The translations under genes and the position numbers were made by a program. From Anaerosporobacter mobilis DSM 15930 (GTDB lineage: Bacteria > Bacillota > Clostridia > Lachnospirales > Lachnospiraceae): a stretch of 64,000 nt of DNA. The notes under the pieces are model-generated. The model was not told the origin of the DNA and did no database searches. It saw only the letters and a list, made by a program, of their open reading frames with translations. The stretch spans positions 496,001 through 560,000 of the forward strand of contig NZ_FRCP01000005.1 of NCBI RefSeq assembly GCF_900142955.1. The letters run 5' to 3'. Below are positions 9,236 through 16,341 of this stretch, in pieces (positions within the stretch are counted from its first letter, which is position 1; each line of letters starts with the position of its first letter).

Positions 9236-9470
9236 TCAACATAAAAGCGTAAATTAATCTTATGTACGTCACACAATACTAGATAATCTTATTCCGATTA
9301 TCTAATACAAGTATATAAAACATAAGATACTCGCATTATTTATCTAGTCGGATTTCACTCCAACCGGGATAGACAAAAGATACTATACTTGCTAAATGGC
9401 ATTCAAAAAACATTGCATATACAAACTAACGTTGTTATGCTTCTGAATGTGTTGTTAAGTTTCCATTTAA
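9232..9470 (-). promoter_or_regulatory. Structured leader RNA between leader ORF and terminator
   Basis: In the minus-strand RNA ATCTTATGT/ACATAAGAT encloses the perfect hairpin AGATAATC/GATTATCT. CCATTTAGCAAGT can pair with the end of the leader ORF (ACTTGCTAA...ATGG) or with CTTGCTAATGGCAT nearer the gene. GTCTATCCC near 9370 is complementary to GGGATAGAC near 9140. The alternative pairings are what an attenuator needs. No other gene is visible in 9112-9637. Confidence 0.55.
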
Positions 9471-9471
9471 A

Positions 9472-9492
9472 TTAGCAAGTAATAATAATCAT
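9472..9492 (-). CDS. Leader peptide MIIITC upstream of the ABC-F gene
   Basis: Six codons (ATG ATT ATT ATT ACT TGC TAA) preceded by a strong GGAGGG Shine-Dalgarno at optimal spacing, about 70 nt downstream of a consensus promoter. Short leaders of this type precede antibiotic-resistance ABC-F and erm genes, where drug-stalled ribosomes alter leader folding. The last codons are part of a potential long pairing with CCATTTAGCAAGT downstream, so a stalled ribosome would affect that helix. Confidence 0.65.
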   Translation of the reverse strand: MIIITC

Positions 9493-9566
9493 CTTCGTCC
9501 CTCCATACTATGTAAACAAATTCTTATTTATAGTTTACACTTAGCTTTCTTTTCATTTATATATGT

Positions 9567-9595
9567 ATAATATCTTACGAATTCCCATCTGTCAA
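9567..9595 (-). promoter_or_regulatory. SigmaA promoter of the ABC-F operon
   Basis: TTGACA (9590-9595), a 17-nt spacer and TATTAT (9567-9572) on the minus strand. It leaves a leader of about 450 nt before the ABC-F gene. Confidence 0.8.
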
Positions 9596-9637
9596 CCATA
9601 ATCTCCTTATTTTAGTAATATGTATCACTATACAAGC

Positions 9638-10267
9638 TTACATCTCATATAGTTTTAAAAACTGATAAACATGTCTCCTTATTATTTCTTGTGCTTCCTC
9701 TTCTTTACCATCTAACGAATCATATTGACATATCAATAGATAGATTGGGGCATAAAACTGTAATGCCATACTCTTAGCATCTAGTTTTTTCAACATGCCA
9801 CGTTCCATTAATACATTGAATAATTCTTCTTGAAAGTTTAACGCATTTTCAAAATATATTTTCTTGAATGTATCGCCAATCACTTGATTTCGATATTGTT
9901 CCATCATTAATATTCTACGGAATTTGGACGTGTAAGGATCCTGAAGAAAATATAAGAATATCTTATATACAATCTCATAAAGTTTATCCGCTGTAATGTT
10001 CATATAAGAATCTACTACACTGGAAGCCTCTCCATGTGGGAGATGAAACAAGGACATTGCTTCATCATATCTAATCTCCATATACTTTACAATGGAATCA
10101 AAGATGTCTTGCTTACTCTTATAATGCTTATATATAGAACTGCCCTTTATGTTAACCGCAGCTGCAATATCCCGCATCGATACTCCTTCATAACCACTCT
10201 GTGAGAATAATTCAAGTGCCATATAAAGTATCTTTTCTTTGGTCCCCATTTCTTCAAAAGATTTCAT
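9638..10267 (-). CDS. TetR/AcrR-family regulator (paralogue of 22926-23501)
   Basis: Transcription repressor with an N-terminal helix-turn-helix (MRDIAAAVNIKGSSIYKHYKSKQDIF) and a C-terminal ligand domain containing FRRILMMEQYRN and MALQFYAPIYLL. I start it at the ATG at 10265-10267, preceded by AAAAGGAG, giving about 209 aa; an upstream in-frame start would add 13 residues without a good ribosome site. It is the second gene of an operon with the radical SAM gene, 43 nt downstream. Two near-identical palindromes over the operon promoter make autoregulation likely. The second TetR in the window shares many blocks in both domains, so the two are paralogues. Confidence 0.88.
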   Translation of the reverse strand: MKSFEEMGTKEKILYMALELFSQSGYEGVSMRDIAAAVNIKGSSIYKHYKSKQDIFDSIVKYMEIRYDEAMSLFHLPHGEASSVVDSYMNITADKLYEIVYKIFLYFLQDPYTSKFRRILMMEQYRNQVIGDTFKKIYFENALNFQEELFNVLMERGMLKKLDAKSMALQFYAPIYLLICQYDSLDGKEEEAQEIIRRHVYQFLKLYEM

Positions 10268-10310
10268 ACTATTCGTGTCTCCTTTTCTGAATGCATAGTT
10301 TCGCAATTGG

Positions 10311-11405
10311 CTAGTACTTGGTATTCATGAAACCCTCTACTATTTCTCTTTGTTCAAACAGTACACAGCCACCAACGTGTTCTTTCATCAGAATATTGTC
10401 TGCACGCAGTTTTTGAAACAAAGGTGATTGTAGTGTCTCCAATAGTGTATTGTCTCTAACATTCGTGTCCGAATATGGAGAGAACGGACACGGTTCTGCT
10501 CCACCCATTGCATTAATATGAAAGAATCCTCTTCCAGCTGCTAAACAACCTCCTGAAGTCTTTTCATCACCGGGGAAAGATACAAAAACCAGGTGCGGTT
10601 GTTCCACTCTAAGTTTTACCAGCCGTTGTTCCATCAATGTACGTTCCTTATCGTTAATGGCAAGCCCCTTTGTCTTCTCATCTACAGGAACAAACTCTAC
10701 ATAGATAACTACTTTAACACCCTTATCTACTAACATATCTGTAAAAACTTCACTCATTACCTCTTCAAGGTTACTCTTTGTTACTGTTACTGATACGCCA
10801 TATAGAATTCCTTTCCTCTGTAGGTTCGTCATGTTCTCCTGCAAAGTCTCGTACATGCCAATTCCCCGTCGCATATCAGTCGCTTCTTTTTGCCCTTCTA
10901 TGCTTAATATTGGTACTAAGTTCCGATTCTCATCAAACAGCTTCATATATTTTTCTTCAAACATGGTACCATTGGTAAAGACCGGGAATATGATATCTTT
11001 ATGTTTTGCTGCCTCTTCTACCACATCTCTGCGAAGAAATGGTTCTCCCCCTGCTAACAAGATAAAGCTTACCCCTAAATCTTCAGCCTGTGAAAACACA
11101 GTATTCCATTCTTCATTCGTTAACTGTCCTAGGCTTACCACATCTGAGCAACATTGATTTGCCCTAGCATAACAACCAGCGCAATGAAGATTACATTGAG
11201 TAGTAATACTAGCAATTAAGAATGCTGGTATATGTATATTGCTCTCGTCATACTCTTTTCGTATCTTCGCCGCTTTCTTCGCTGATAACGTATATTTACC
11301 TAAGAATACAGATTCTTTTGGATTTTTCAAAGTCGCTTTCATTGCTCCCTTAATGATTCTCTCAATTCCACCGTATAAATATTCCCCCAAATTAATTTCT
11401 TGCAT
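10311..11405 (-). CDS. Radical SAM protein
   Basis: Radical S-adenosylmethionine enzyme of 364 aa. The cluster motif CNLHCAGC (CxxxCxxC) sits about residues 75-82, followed by the GGEP motif (LAGGEPFLRRD), which contacts SAM. The C-terminal part contains further cysteines (SGGCLAAGRG, EPCPFSPYSD, GGCVLFEQ) that resemble the auxiliary-cluster region of SPASM or heme-biosynthesis-like radical SAM proteins. Substrate is unknown. I chose the ATG at 11403-11405 because AAAGGAG precedes it; the longer frame from 11450 would begin within about 20 nt of the predicted transcript start and has no ribosome site. Cotranscribed with the TetR gene that follows. Confidence 0.85.
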   Translation of the reverse strand: MQEINLGEYLYGGIERIIKGAMKATLKNPKESVFLGKYTLSAKKAAKIRKEYDESNIHIPAFLIASITTQCNLHCAGCYARANQCCSDVVSLGQLTNEEWNTVFSQAEDLGVSFILLAGGEPFLRRDVVEEAAKHKDIIFPVFTNGTMFEEKYMKLFDENRNLVPILSIEGQKEATDMRRGIGMYETLQENMTNLQRKGILYGVSVTVTKSNLEEVMSEVFTDMLVDKGVKVVIYVEFVPVDEKTKGLAINDKERTLMEQRLVKLRVEQPHLVFVSFPGDEKTSGGCLAAGRGFFHINAMGGAEPCPFSPYSDTNVRDNTLLETLQSPLFQKLRADNILMKEHVGGCVLFEQREIVEGFMNTKY

Positions 11406-11452
11406 TGTAATACTCCTTTCCATATTAGAATTTACAATAAGTATTTTCATTT

Positions 11453-11505
11453 GCTAACACTTGTTAGCCTGATTATATAATAGCTAACAAGTGTTATCCT
11501 GTCAA
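11453..11505 (-). promoter_or_regulatory. Promoter with two TetR-type operators
   Basis: TTGACA (11500-11505), a 17-nt spacer and TATTAT (11477-11482). The 16-bp palindrome GCTAACACTTGTTAGC at 11453-11468 lies just downstream of -10, and a near-copy (11483-11498) fills the spacer. Binding at either site would block RNA polymerase, as expected for TetR autorepression. Confidence 0.82.
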
Positions 11506-11533
11506 GTACTATCTGTAAAGTAATTACTTCTAT

Positions 11534-12343
11534 TTAGAAACTAATATTAAGTAATCTTGTTTTCGCATATCGTCCAGCACTCGTAATTGTTTTCTTGCTT
11601 AGATGATTATAATACCAACATCCTGATATCGGTATCCCCCCCTGTTCTCTACAGATATCCCCCAAATGATATTGCAAACTTCGGCCTACACCTTTTCTTC
11701 GTTTCTCTTCAATGGTAATCATTCCACATGCCAAATATCCTTTTTGAATCTGATTTGGCACAATCACTCCATATCCCAAAACCTCTCCTTCACTCTCTAA
11801 TTGATATAAGGCATATCTTCCTTCTGTAAAGTCTTCTAAGGTGAAACTATCAAAGAAATCCCCTGTGGTTTCACGCATCTTTTGAATACATTCACTCTCG
11901 TGCACTCCAATCTGCTTAATACAATCTCTTGTAAACTCTGGTTCCCTGACCTTGTGCGGAATTGTTCCATCAAAGAAATACGCTTGCAGTTCAATCTTTT
12001 TATGTAAATCTATACAGATTGATAAGAATGCTTCATCACAAGTCGCTACAAATGCTCGAGTTAGATTGTGTTCTTTAAGTATCCTCTCTACTAGATCCCT
12101 TGCATATGGATAATACATTTCTTCCACATAAAACGAAGTAAGATAGGTATCGTCATTCCATAATAGCCTGGTTGAAAAACAACCACAAACCATATCTTCT
12201 CCCTCAGCCGATATCAGGTAAATGTCTCCCTTCAAGATATGTTCTTCCCAAAAGTCATCTACGACACCGGAGAAGGTCTGTATATACTTTTCATAAATTG
12301 GCATTGCTTCTTTCATCGATACTTTTTTTAAGTTAAAATTCAT
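11534..12343 (-). CDS. GNAT-family N-acetyltransferase
   Basis: Acetyl-CoA-dependent acetyltransferase of about 269 aa. The C-terminal GNAT core contains YLACGMITIEEKRRKGVGRSL, where the R-R-K-G-V-G-R block is the acetyl-CoA pyrophosphate loop. The N-terminal half is a diverged GNAT-like domain, so this may be a tandem GNAT. The ATG at 12341-12343 follows AGGGTGAT and is preferred; an in-frame GTG lies at 12350-12352. Substrate is unknown. A leader of about 550 nt with its own promoter, a nine-codon ORF and two terminators precedes it, an arrangement typical of inducible antibiotic-resistance genes, so drug or peptide acetylation is plausible but unproven. Confidence 0.8.
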   Translation of the reverse strand: MNFNLKKVSMKEAMPIYEKYIQTFSGVVDDFWEEHILKGDIYLISAEGEDMVCGCFSTRLLWNDDTYLTSFYVEEMYYPYARDLVERILKEHNLTRAFVATCDEAFLSICIDLHKKIELQAYFFDGTIPHKVREPEFTRDCIKQIGVHESECIQKMRETTGDFFDSFTLEDFTEGRYALYQLESEGEVLGYGVIVPNQIQKGYLACGMITIEEKRRKGVGRSLQYHLGDICREQGGIPISGCWYYNHLSKKTITSAGRYAKTRLLNISF

Positions 12344-12370
12344 ATAAATCACCCTGTCCCTTCAAAAGTC

Positions 12371-12443
12371 TGGCGGCTTTGTGCAAGTCAACTTGTTGAC
12401 TTTTGGCACCAAATCGCCGTGTGTAAGATTCATCTTTCACACT
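12371..12443 (-). promoter_or_regulatory. Two hairpins just upstream of the GNAT gene
   Basis: AAGTCAAC/GTTGACTT form a perfect inverted repeat inside outer pairs GTGC/GCAC and GGCG/CGCC (12371-12420). Next to it GTGTAAGAT/ATCTTTCAC forms another near-perfect stem. They lie between the strong terminator at 12464 and the GNAT start, so they may shape the 5' end of the readthrough mRNA. Confidence 0.5.
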
Positions 12444-12463
12444 ATCTCTCTAAAATAAAAATG

Positions 12464-12515
12464 AAAAAACTACCATACAATAAGCATCCTGTATGCTCTT
12501 ATAGTATGGTAGTTT
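12464..12515 (-). terminator. Strong terminator or attenuator upstream of the GNAT gene
   Basis: The 12-bp stem AAACTACCATAC/GTATGGTAGTTT is extended by an inner AGCAT/ATGCT stem. On the minus strand it is followed by a long U-rich run. It lies about 120 nt ahead of the GNAT start codon, so transcripts must read through it to express the gene. Confidence 0.82.
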
Positions 12516-12671
12516 GATTTATCGTTATAGACTCTTAAAAGAAAGCACGAATTCCAGACAGCAGAGTAAATCAATGTACATAGATACATAATTGCTCATG
12601 TGTGCAGTTTTACTGCGTGTATTTCATAAACCTATCACAGAAAATTCCGATGAATTCCCCATAACACGAAA

Positions 12672-12697
12672 AAGACACACCCTCGTGTGTCTTATAC
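12672..12697 (-). terminator. Terminator within the GNAT leader / after the ABC module
   Basis: AAGACACAC/GTGTGTCTT with a four-base loop and a T-run on the minus strand. It would stop transcripts coming from the ABC operon and also those begun at the promoter at 12880-12908. Confidence 0.78.
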
Positions 12698-12756
12698 ATT
12701 GCTTTCTATTCAGAATCAAATTCTAAGTTAAGAACATACATAAAGGATACTTTAAC

Positions 12757-12786
12757 GTTAACATAAGTAACAACACTTATGTTAAC
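12757..12786 (-). promoter_or_regulatory. Perfect 12-bp inverted repeat after the leader ORF
   Basis: GTTAACATAAGT and ACTTATGTTAAC are perfect complements separated by six bases. It lies just after the nine-codon leader ORF and 60 nt before a terminator. It could be an anti-terminator partner in attenuation or a DNA operator. Confidence 0.55.
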
Positions 12787-12798
12787 ATACCTATTCAG

Positions 12799-12828
12799 TT
12801 ATCTGAATTGATCCTCTACACGTAACAT
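12799..12828 (-). CDS. Leader peptide MLRVEDQFR upstream of the GNAT gene
   Basis: Nine codons plus stop, with an unusually strong AAGGAGGAG Shine-Dalgarno at about 5 nt. It lies some 55 nt downstream of a promoter and is followed by a 12-bp hairpin and terminators. The setting is that of a ribosome-stalling leader; no known leader family is recognised. Confidence 0.6.
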   Translation of the reverse strand: MLRVEDQFR

Positions 12829-12879
12829 ATGTTCTCCTCCTTAGAGCCTAGAATTATTCATTGTGTTTGCTCTTCAATC

Positions 12880-12908
12880 AGATTAACATATAACCTCACA
12901 TGTGTCAA
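12880..12908 (-). promoter_or_regulatory. Candidate promoter of the GNAT leader transcript
   Basis: TTGACA (12903-12908), 17-nt spacer and TAATCT (12880-12885) with a TG extension upstream of -10. The -10 hexamer matches weakly, so confidence is moderate. It begins 10 nt after the stop codon of the ABC permease gene. Confidence 0.6.
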
Positions 12909-12918
12909 CAATTTCCAT

Positions 12919-13683
12919 CTACAGTTTTTTCTTATTGAATACCATAATTGCTCCTAGTAAACTAAGTACCGTTAATATAATTGTAATACTTATTGAATAA
13001 ACGAAATCTGCAATCGCCATCTCACTAGTTATTAATGACATATTGCCTGATGTAAGACGGATTGGATTAAATTCCTGCAACCTTGGAACCATGTTAATTA
13101 GAAATAGTGTAACTACTACACCTCCTACTAACAATAAACAGGCATAATTACTCCTAACGATTGCCCCCATAAGAAGTAGTATCGCAATCAAGAAGACCCC
13201 AAATAACCATAAGCACGCTACTGATTGTAAAATTTGTTCCAATCCATCAATATTCCAGTAATAAGCAGTATAGTATGTTGAAATCATAAAACATAGTGCT
13301 AAACTTATTGTCCACATGCATACAGACATCGTAAATTTAGAAAGAATAATTGTACTCCTCTTAAGGCCCTTTGTGACCATATTGACAAAAGTTCCTTTAC
13401 TACATTCTCCCGTCATACCTCCGCTGAACATAATTACAAGAACAATCAACCCCATCTGTGGTACATTCTTATAAAATTGAAGCCACGAATCCATTGCTGT
13501 TGGTTCTGGAATTGTAATCGTAATCCCCTCTGTTGCTAAGCTAGACAGAAGTTCTGGTGTAATCTTCGCCGTTATAGGATTCATAATTCCAATAATAAAG
13601 AAAACTGCTAATAAGATGAAGAATCGATACGTACGAATGCTCTCCAGCCACTCCTTTTTTGTAAATGCTATATATGCTTTCAT
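12919..13683 (-). CDS. ABC-2 type transporter permease
   Basis: Membrane subunit of 254 aa with about six hydrophobic segments: FILLAVFFIIGIMNP near the start, then a cytoplasmic loop with MFSGGMTGECSKGTF, and four later helices. It partners the ATPase encoded 10 nt upstream and would complete an exporter or envelope-stress transporter. The final gene of a four-gene minus-strand module (Xre regulator, PLDc_N protein, ATPase, permease). Substrate unknown; peptide or bacteriocin-like export is the usual guess for such modules. Confidence 0.88.
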   Translation of the reverse strand: MKAYIAFTKKEWLESIRTYRFFILLAVFFIIGIMNPITAKITPELLSSLATEGITITIPEPTAMDSWLQFYKNVPQMGLIVLVIMFSGGMTGECSKGTFVNMVTKGLKRSTIILSKFTMSVCMWTISLALCFMISTYYTAYYWNIDGLEQILQSVACLWLFGVFLIAILLLMGAIVRSNYACLLLVGGVVVTLFLINMVPRLQEFNPIRLTSGNMSLITSEMAIADFVYSISITIILTVLSLLGAIMVFNKKKL

Positions 13684-13693
13684 AGTTACTCCT

Positions 13694-14617
13694 TTACTCT
13701 TTCACGATTTCCATAAAAAGATCTTCAAGCGTCGGTTTTACACACATAAATTTAACTGGAACTATATCATTTTGAGCTAGAATTTGTAATGAAACTTTGG
13801 ACAATTCATTCATGTTACTTGCCTTTAATTCAATTGCTAAAGGACTATCTTCTTTCCCCTTGAATACATTTGCTAGATCTTTCGCTTCCTTTTGAAAGCG
13901 TTTTAAATCCTCTATTTTAGAAAATTCTATCTCTATTCCTTCTTTCGCATGATTCGTTTTAATTGTTACCAAGTCCCCCTGCATTTGAATCTTTCCTTGA
14001 TGTATTAATGCTATATTATCACATATTCGCTCCACATCAGAAAGAATATGTGTTGAAAACATTACCGTAGTCTTATCCTTAACCTTATACAAGATATCAA
14101 GAATTTCTTTCCTTCCAATTGGATCGAGAGCTGATGTTGGTTCATCACAGACCAATAGTTTGGGTTCACTTAATAATGCTTGTGCAATACCTAATCTCTG
14201 TTTCATTCCTCTAGAAAATCCTGCAATCTTCTTGTTTGCTTTCTCTAATCCTACTAGATCTAGTAACTCTTCCGTCCTTAACTTACATTCGTTCTTCTTC
14301 ATCCCCGTGATTTCACCACACAAAGCAAGGTATTCCAGTGGCTTCATATAACCATAGAACTCTGGCACGTCTGGGAGATATCCTATGTAACGGTTTGTCT
14401 TAGTCTGACCATACGTTACCCGTTCTCCATTCACCATAACAACCCCTTGGTCAGCTTGTAGGAGTCCAAGAATAATCTTCATTGTGGTAGTCTTACCCGC
14501 ACCGTTTTGTCCTAGGAAACCGAATACAGAATGTTCCGGCACATGAAAATTCACACCATCTAAGATTACCTGCTTACCAAAAGCTTTACTGACTTCATTA
14601 ACTTCAAGAATATTCAT
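13694..14617 (-). CDS. ABC transporter ATP-binding protein
   Basis: Energising subunit (307 aa) of an ABC-2 transporter. Walker A GQNGAGKTT, signature FSRGMKQR (a variant of LSGGQ), Walker B LLVCDEPTSALDP and the H-loop FSTHIL are in order. The C-terminal extension (about residues 225-307) resembles the domain found in BcrA/CcmA-type exporters. AGAGGAG precedes the ATG. It abuts the PLDc_N gene (0 nt gap) and is followed 10 nt later by the permease, so it is certainly in one operon. Confidence 0.92.
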   Translation of the reverse strand: MNILEVNEVSKAFGKQVILDGVNFHVPEHSVFGFLGQNGAGKTTTMKIILGLLQADQGVVMVNGERVTYGQTKTNRYIGYLPDVPEFYGYMKPLEYLALCGEITGMKKNECKLRTEELLDLVGLEKANKKIAGFSRGMKQRLGIAQALLSEPKLLVCDEPTSALDPIGRKEILDILYKVKDKTTVMFSTHILSDVERICDNIALIHQGKIQMQGDLVTIKTNHAKEGIEIEFSKIEDLKRFQKEAKDLANVFKGKEDSPLAIELKASNMNELSKVSLQILAQNDIVPVKFMCVKPTLEDLFMEIVKE

Positions 14618-14836
14618 CTATTCGTCTCCTCTTCCAAGCACGAAATAAACCACTGGTCCAAAAATCTGAATAACAACTACAATAATTGCCCACATCACTT
14701 TGTTTCCAAATCTATACGAGTTGTGACGCAATACATGTACTAGTGCCGTAATCATTAAAACCAATTCTACAATAATTAATGGTAATAACAATGGTAAATA
14801 TTCTTGTAACTGTTCTAAACCTGTTGATAAATACAT
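14618..14836 (-). CDS. Small PLDc_N-domain membrane protein
   Basis: Protein of 72 aa with two hydrophobic helices (LLLPLIIVELVLMITALVHV and MWAIIVVVIQIFGPVVYFVL) ending in GRGDE. This is the pattern of the phospholipase D/cardiolipin synthase N-terminal domain without the catalytic part. It often accompanies ABC-2 modules in Firmicutes. The ATG at 14834-14836 is chosen because AAGGAGTG lies 9 nt upstream; an ATG six codons earlier overlaps that site. Role in the transporter is unknown. Confidence 0.82.
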   Translation of the reverse strand: MYLSTGLEQLQEYLPLLLPLIIVELVLMITALVHVLRHNSYRFGNKVMWAIIVVVIQIFGPVVYFVLGRGDE

Positions 14837-14864
14837 AAAAACACACTCCTTCATATATAATAAT

Positions 14865-15971
14865 TTACTGTAACAACTCTAACTGTTTTATCATATTCTT
14901 GAACTCGCTTTGCTCCTTGATCCCAATAAAAATTGGATTATCTTTTATCGCTGCTATCATACTTGCCTTAACTGATTTTTCATCCCTTGGTGATACGGTA
15001 CCTAAATCAAACAGATCAAATTTGTTCTCTACCATATCGAAGAACTCATCTCCTTGTAATCTTGCAGGGAATTCAAAGGATTTACAAACGCTAACATATT
15101 GATTAAGATAATCGATAGCAGCTTCTGTTTGACCTTGTTGTACGTATGCAGTAGCAATGATGTAATAGAAATTTACCATCATATTTGGATTTAGCTTCTC
15201 TAACTCAAAAGCATCTGCTATTTGCAGTGTTCTTTTTTTGATTTCTTCAAATCTATCTTTCTCTGTGATAAATAACATTATATATGAACTTAACTCATTA
15301 ATGATATGCATCACATTCTCATAGATTCGAAACTGTAAGGTCTCGATAGCTTTATCTGTTTTTCCTAACATTAGATATGCATTGGCTAAAACTACTTCAT
15401 CGGCTTGTGCTGGAACCATTGTGTCCTCTAGTAATTCAACAACTTCCAACGCTTTCGAGAGTACTAGATTCGCTGTTGCTTCTAGAGAATTAGCATTCCT
15501 CATTAATAAAGGATCTCCTGATTCCTCTTTAATGCGCTTACTTATATCTATTATCCTAGCAATCATTAAGTTTTTCAATTCCTCTGTTGGTGCTCCAATC
15601 CCATAATTGAGATATAATATTGCCAATTGTAATTGCAACTCGAAACAAGAATAGTATTTCTTACTAATCTTTTCACTTACTTCTAATGTCTTGATATAAC
15701 CTTCATTTACGAATTGTTCCGATAGAGAAATATATACCTCATGAATAGCTTCCCTTGTTAACTGCGGAGAGTATCCCAGTAATTCATCGACTGATATATC
15801 AAAGAAAGTTGCAAGTACTGGTAAAATCGTAATATCTGGATAACTTTGTCCCGTCTCCCACTTAGAAACAGATGCTTTCGATACCCCCACATAACTAGCT
15901 AAATCTTCTTGTGTAATTCCTCTTTCTTTACGTTTCTCTATAATTTTCTTAGCAATATTAATTTCTTTCAT
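14865..15971 (-). CDS. Xre-type regulator with TPR-like C-terminus
   Basis: Regulator of 368 aa. An N-terminal HTH_3 domain (about residues 5-60; GITQEDLASYVGVSKASVSKWETG) precedes a helical region with weak TPR character (for example AYLMLGKTDKAIETL and AYVQQGQTEAAIDYL). The layout resembles Rgg/PlcR-type proteins, which sense peptides through such domains, but homology beyond the HTH is not certain. It leads the Xre-PLDc_N-ATPase-permease operon and is the likely controller. AAAGGAG is 13 nt from the ATG, rather far. A short frame (15958-16059) overlaps its start. Confidence 0.85.
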   Translation of the reverse strand: MKEINIAKKIIEKRKERGITQEDLASYVGVSKASVSKWETGQSYPDITILPVLATFFDISVDELLGYSPQLTREAIHEVYISLSEQFVNEGYIKTLEVSEKISKKYYSCFELQLQLAILYLNYGIGAPTEELKNLMIARIIDISKRIKEESGDPLLMRNANSLEATANLVLSKALEVVELLEDTMVPAQADEVVLANAYLMLGKTDKAIETLQFRIYENVMHIINELSSYIMLFITEKDRFEEIKKRTLQIADAFELEKLNPNMMVNFYYIIATAYVQQGQTEAAIDYLNQYVSVCKSFEFPARLQGDEFFDMVENKFDLFDLGTVSPRDEKSVKASMIAAIKDNPIFIGIKEQSEFKNMIKQLELLQ

Positions 15972-16059
15972 ATGAATCTAGTGACTCCTTTCCAAAGTCA
16001 AAGGCTTTGTAAATGTTGCGTAGGTCGATATATCCTATTGTACTACTTGAAGTAAGCAC
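15958..16059 (-). CDS. Possible 33-codon ORF overlapping the Xre gene start
   Basis: Starts at a GTG with AAGGAGG 10 nt upstream, soon after the promoter at 16092-16119, and ends 14 nt into the regulator gene. The peptide begins MLTSSSTIGYIDLRN and ends SLDSYERN. It has no signal sequence and no recognised family. It could drive coupled translation of the regulator or be a chance frame. Confidence 0.3.
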   Translation of the reverse strand: MLTSSSTIGYIDLRNIYKAFDFGKESLDSYERN

Positions 16060-16091
16060 GAGGGACCTGCCTCCTTAATACGTATAGTTTT

Positions 16092-16119
16092 ATTATACCT
16101 ATAAACTACAAAAATACAA
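16092..16119 (-). promoter_or_regulatory. Promoter of the Xre-ABC operon
   Basis: TATAAT (16092-16097) with TTGTAT 16 nt upstream (16114-16119) on the minus strand. The rest of 15972-16341 holds only this promoter, the short frame and the terminator at 16219-16258. Confidence 0.6.
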
Positions 16120-16218
16120 TGGAATGGTAGTTGATTTCGGTTGATAAAGTTAACCATTAAGAAACTTTAGCGAACTTTCAGCCAACACAAAACTGCGGTT
16201 CAATGTCACTCGATTTAA

Positions 16219-16258
16219 CAAAAAAAAACTCTATGAGGTACTCTTCCCCATAGAGTTT
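16219..16258 (-). terminator. Terminator of the membrane-anchored hydrolase gene
   Basis: The 10-bp stem AAACTCTATG/CATAGAGTTT is followed on the minus strand by a run of eight or more T. It lies about 85 nt after the stop codon of the 741-aa hydrolase. Confidence 0.85.
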
Positions 16259-16341
16259 ATTACTTTGGTTAAATTAGCAGTTAACAATTAACTAGTAGAA
16301 AATATTTCTTCTGCACTAGCAGATTGTTCTTTCGATGTAAT

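Noticed and set aside
5608..12908. Recently acquired resistance island
   Set aside because: No integrase, transposase, direct repeats or att-like sites were seen, and base composition looks like the rest of the window by eye.
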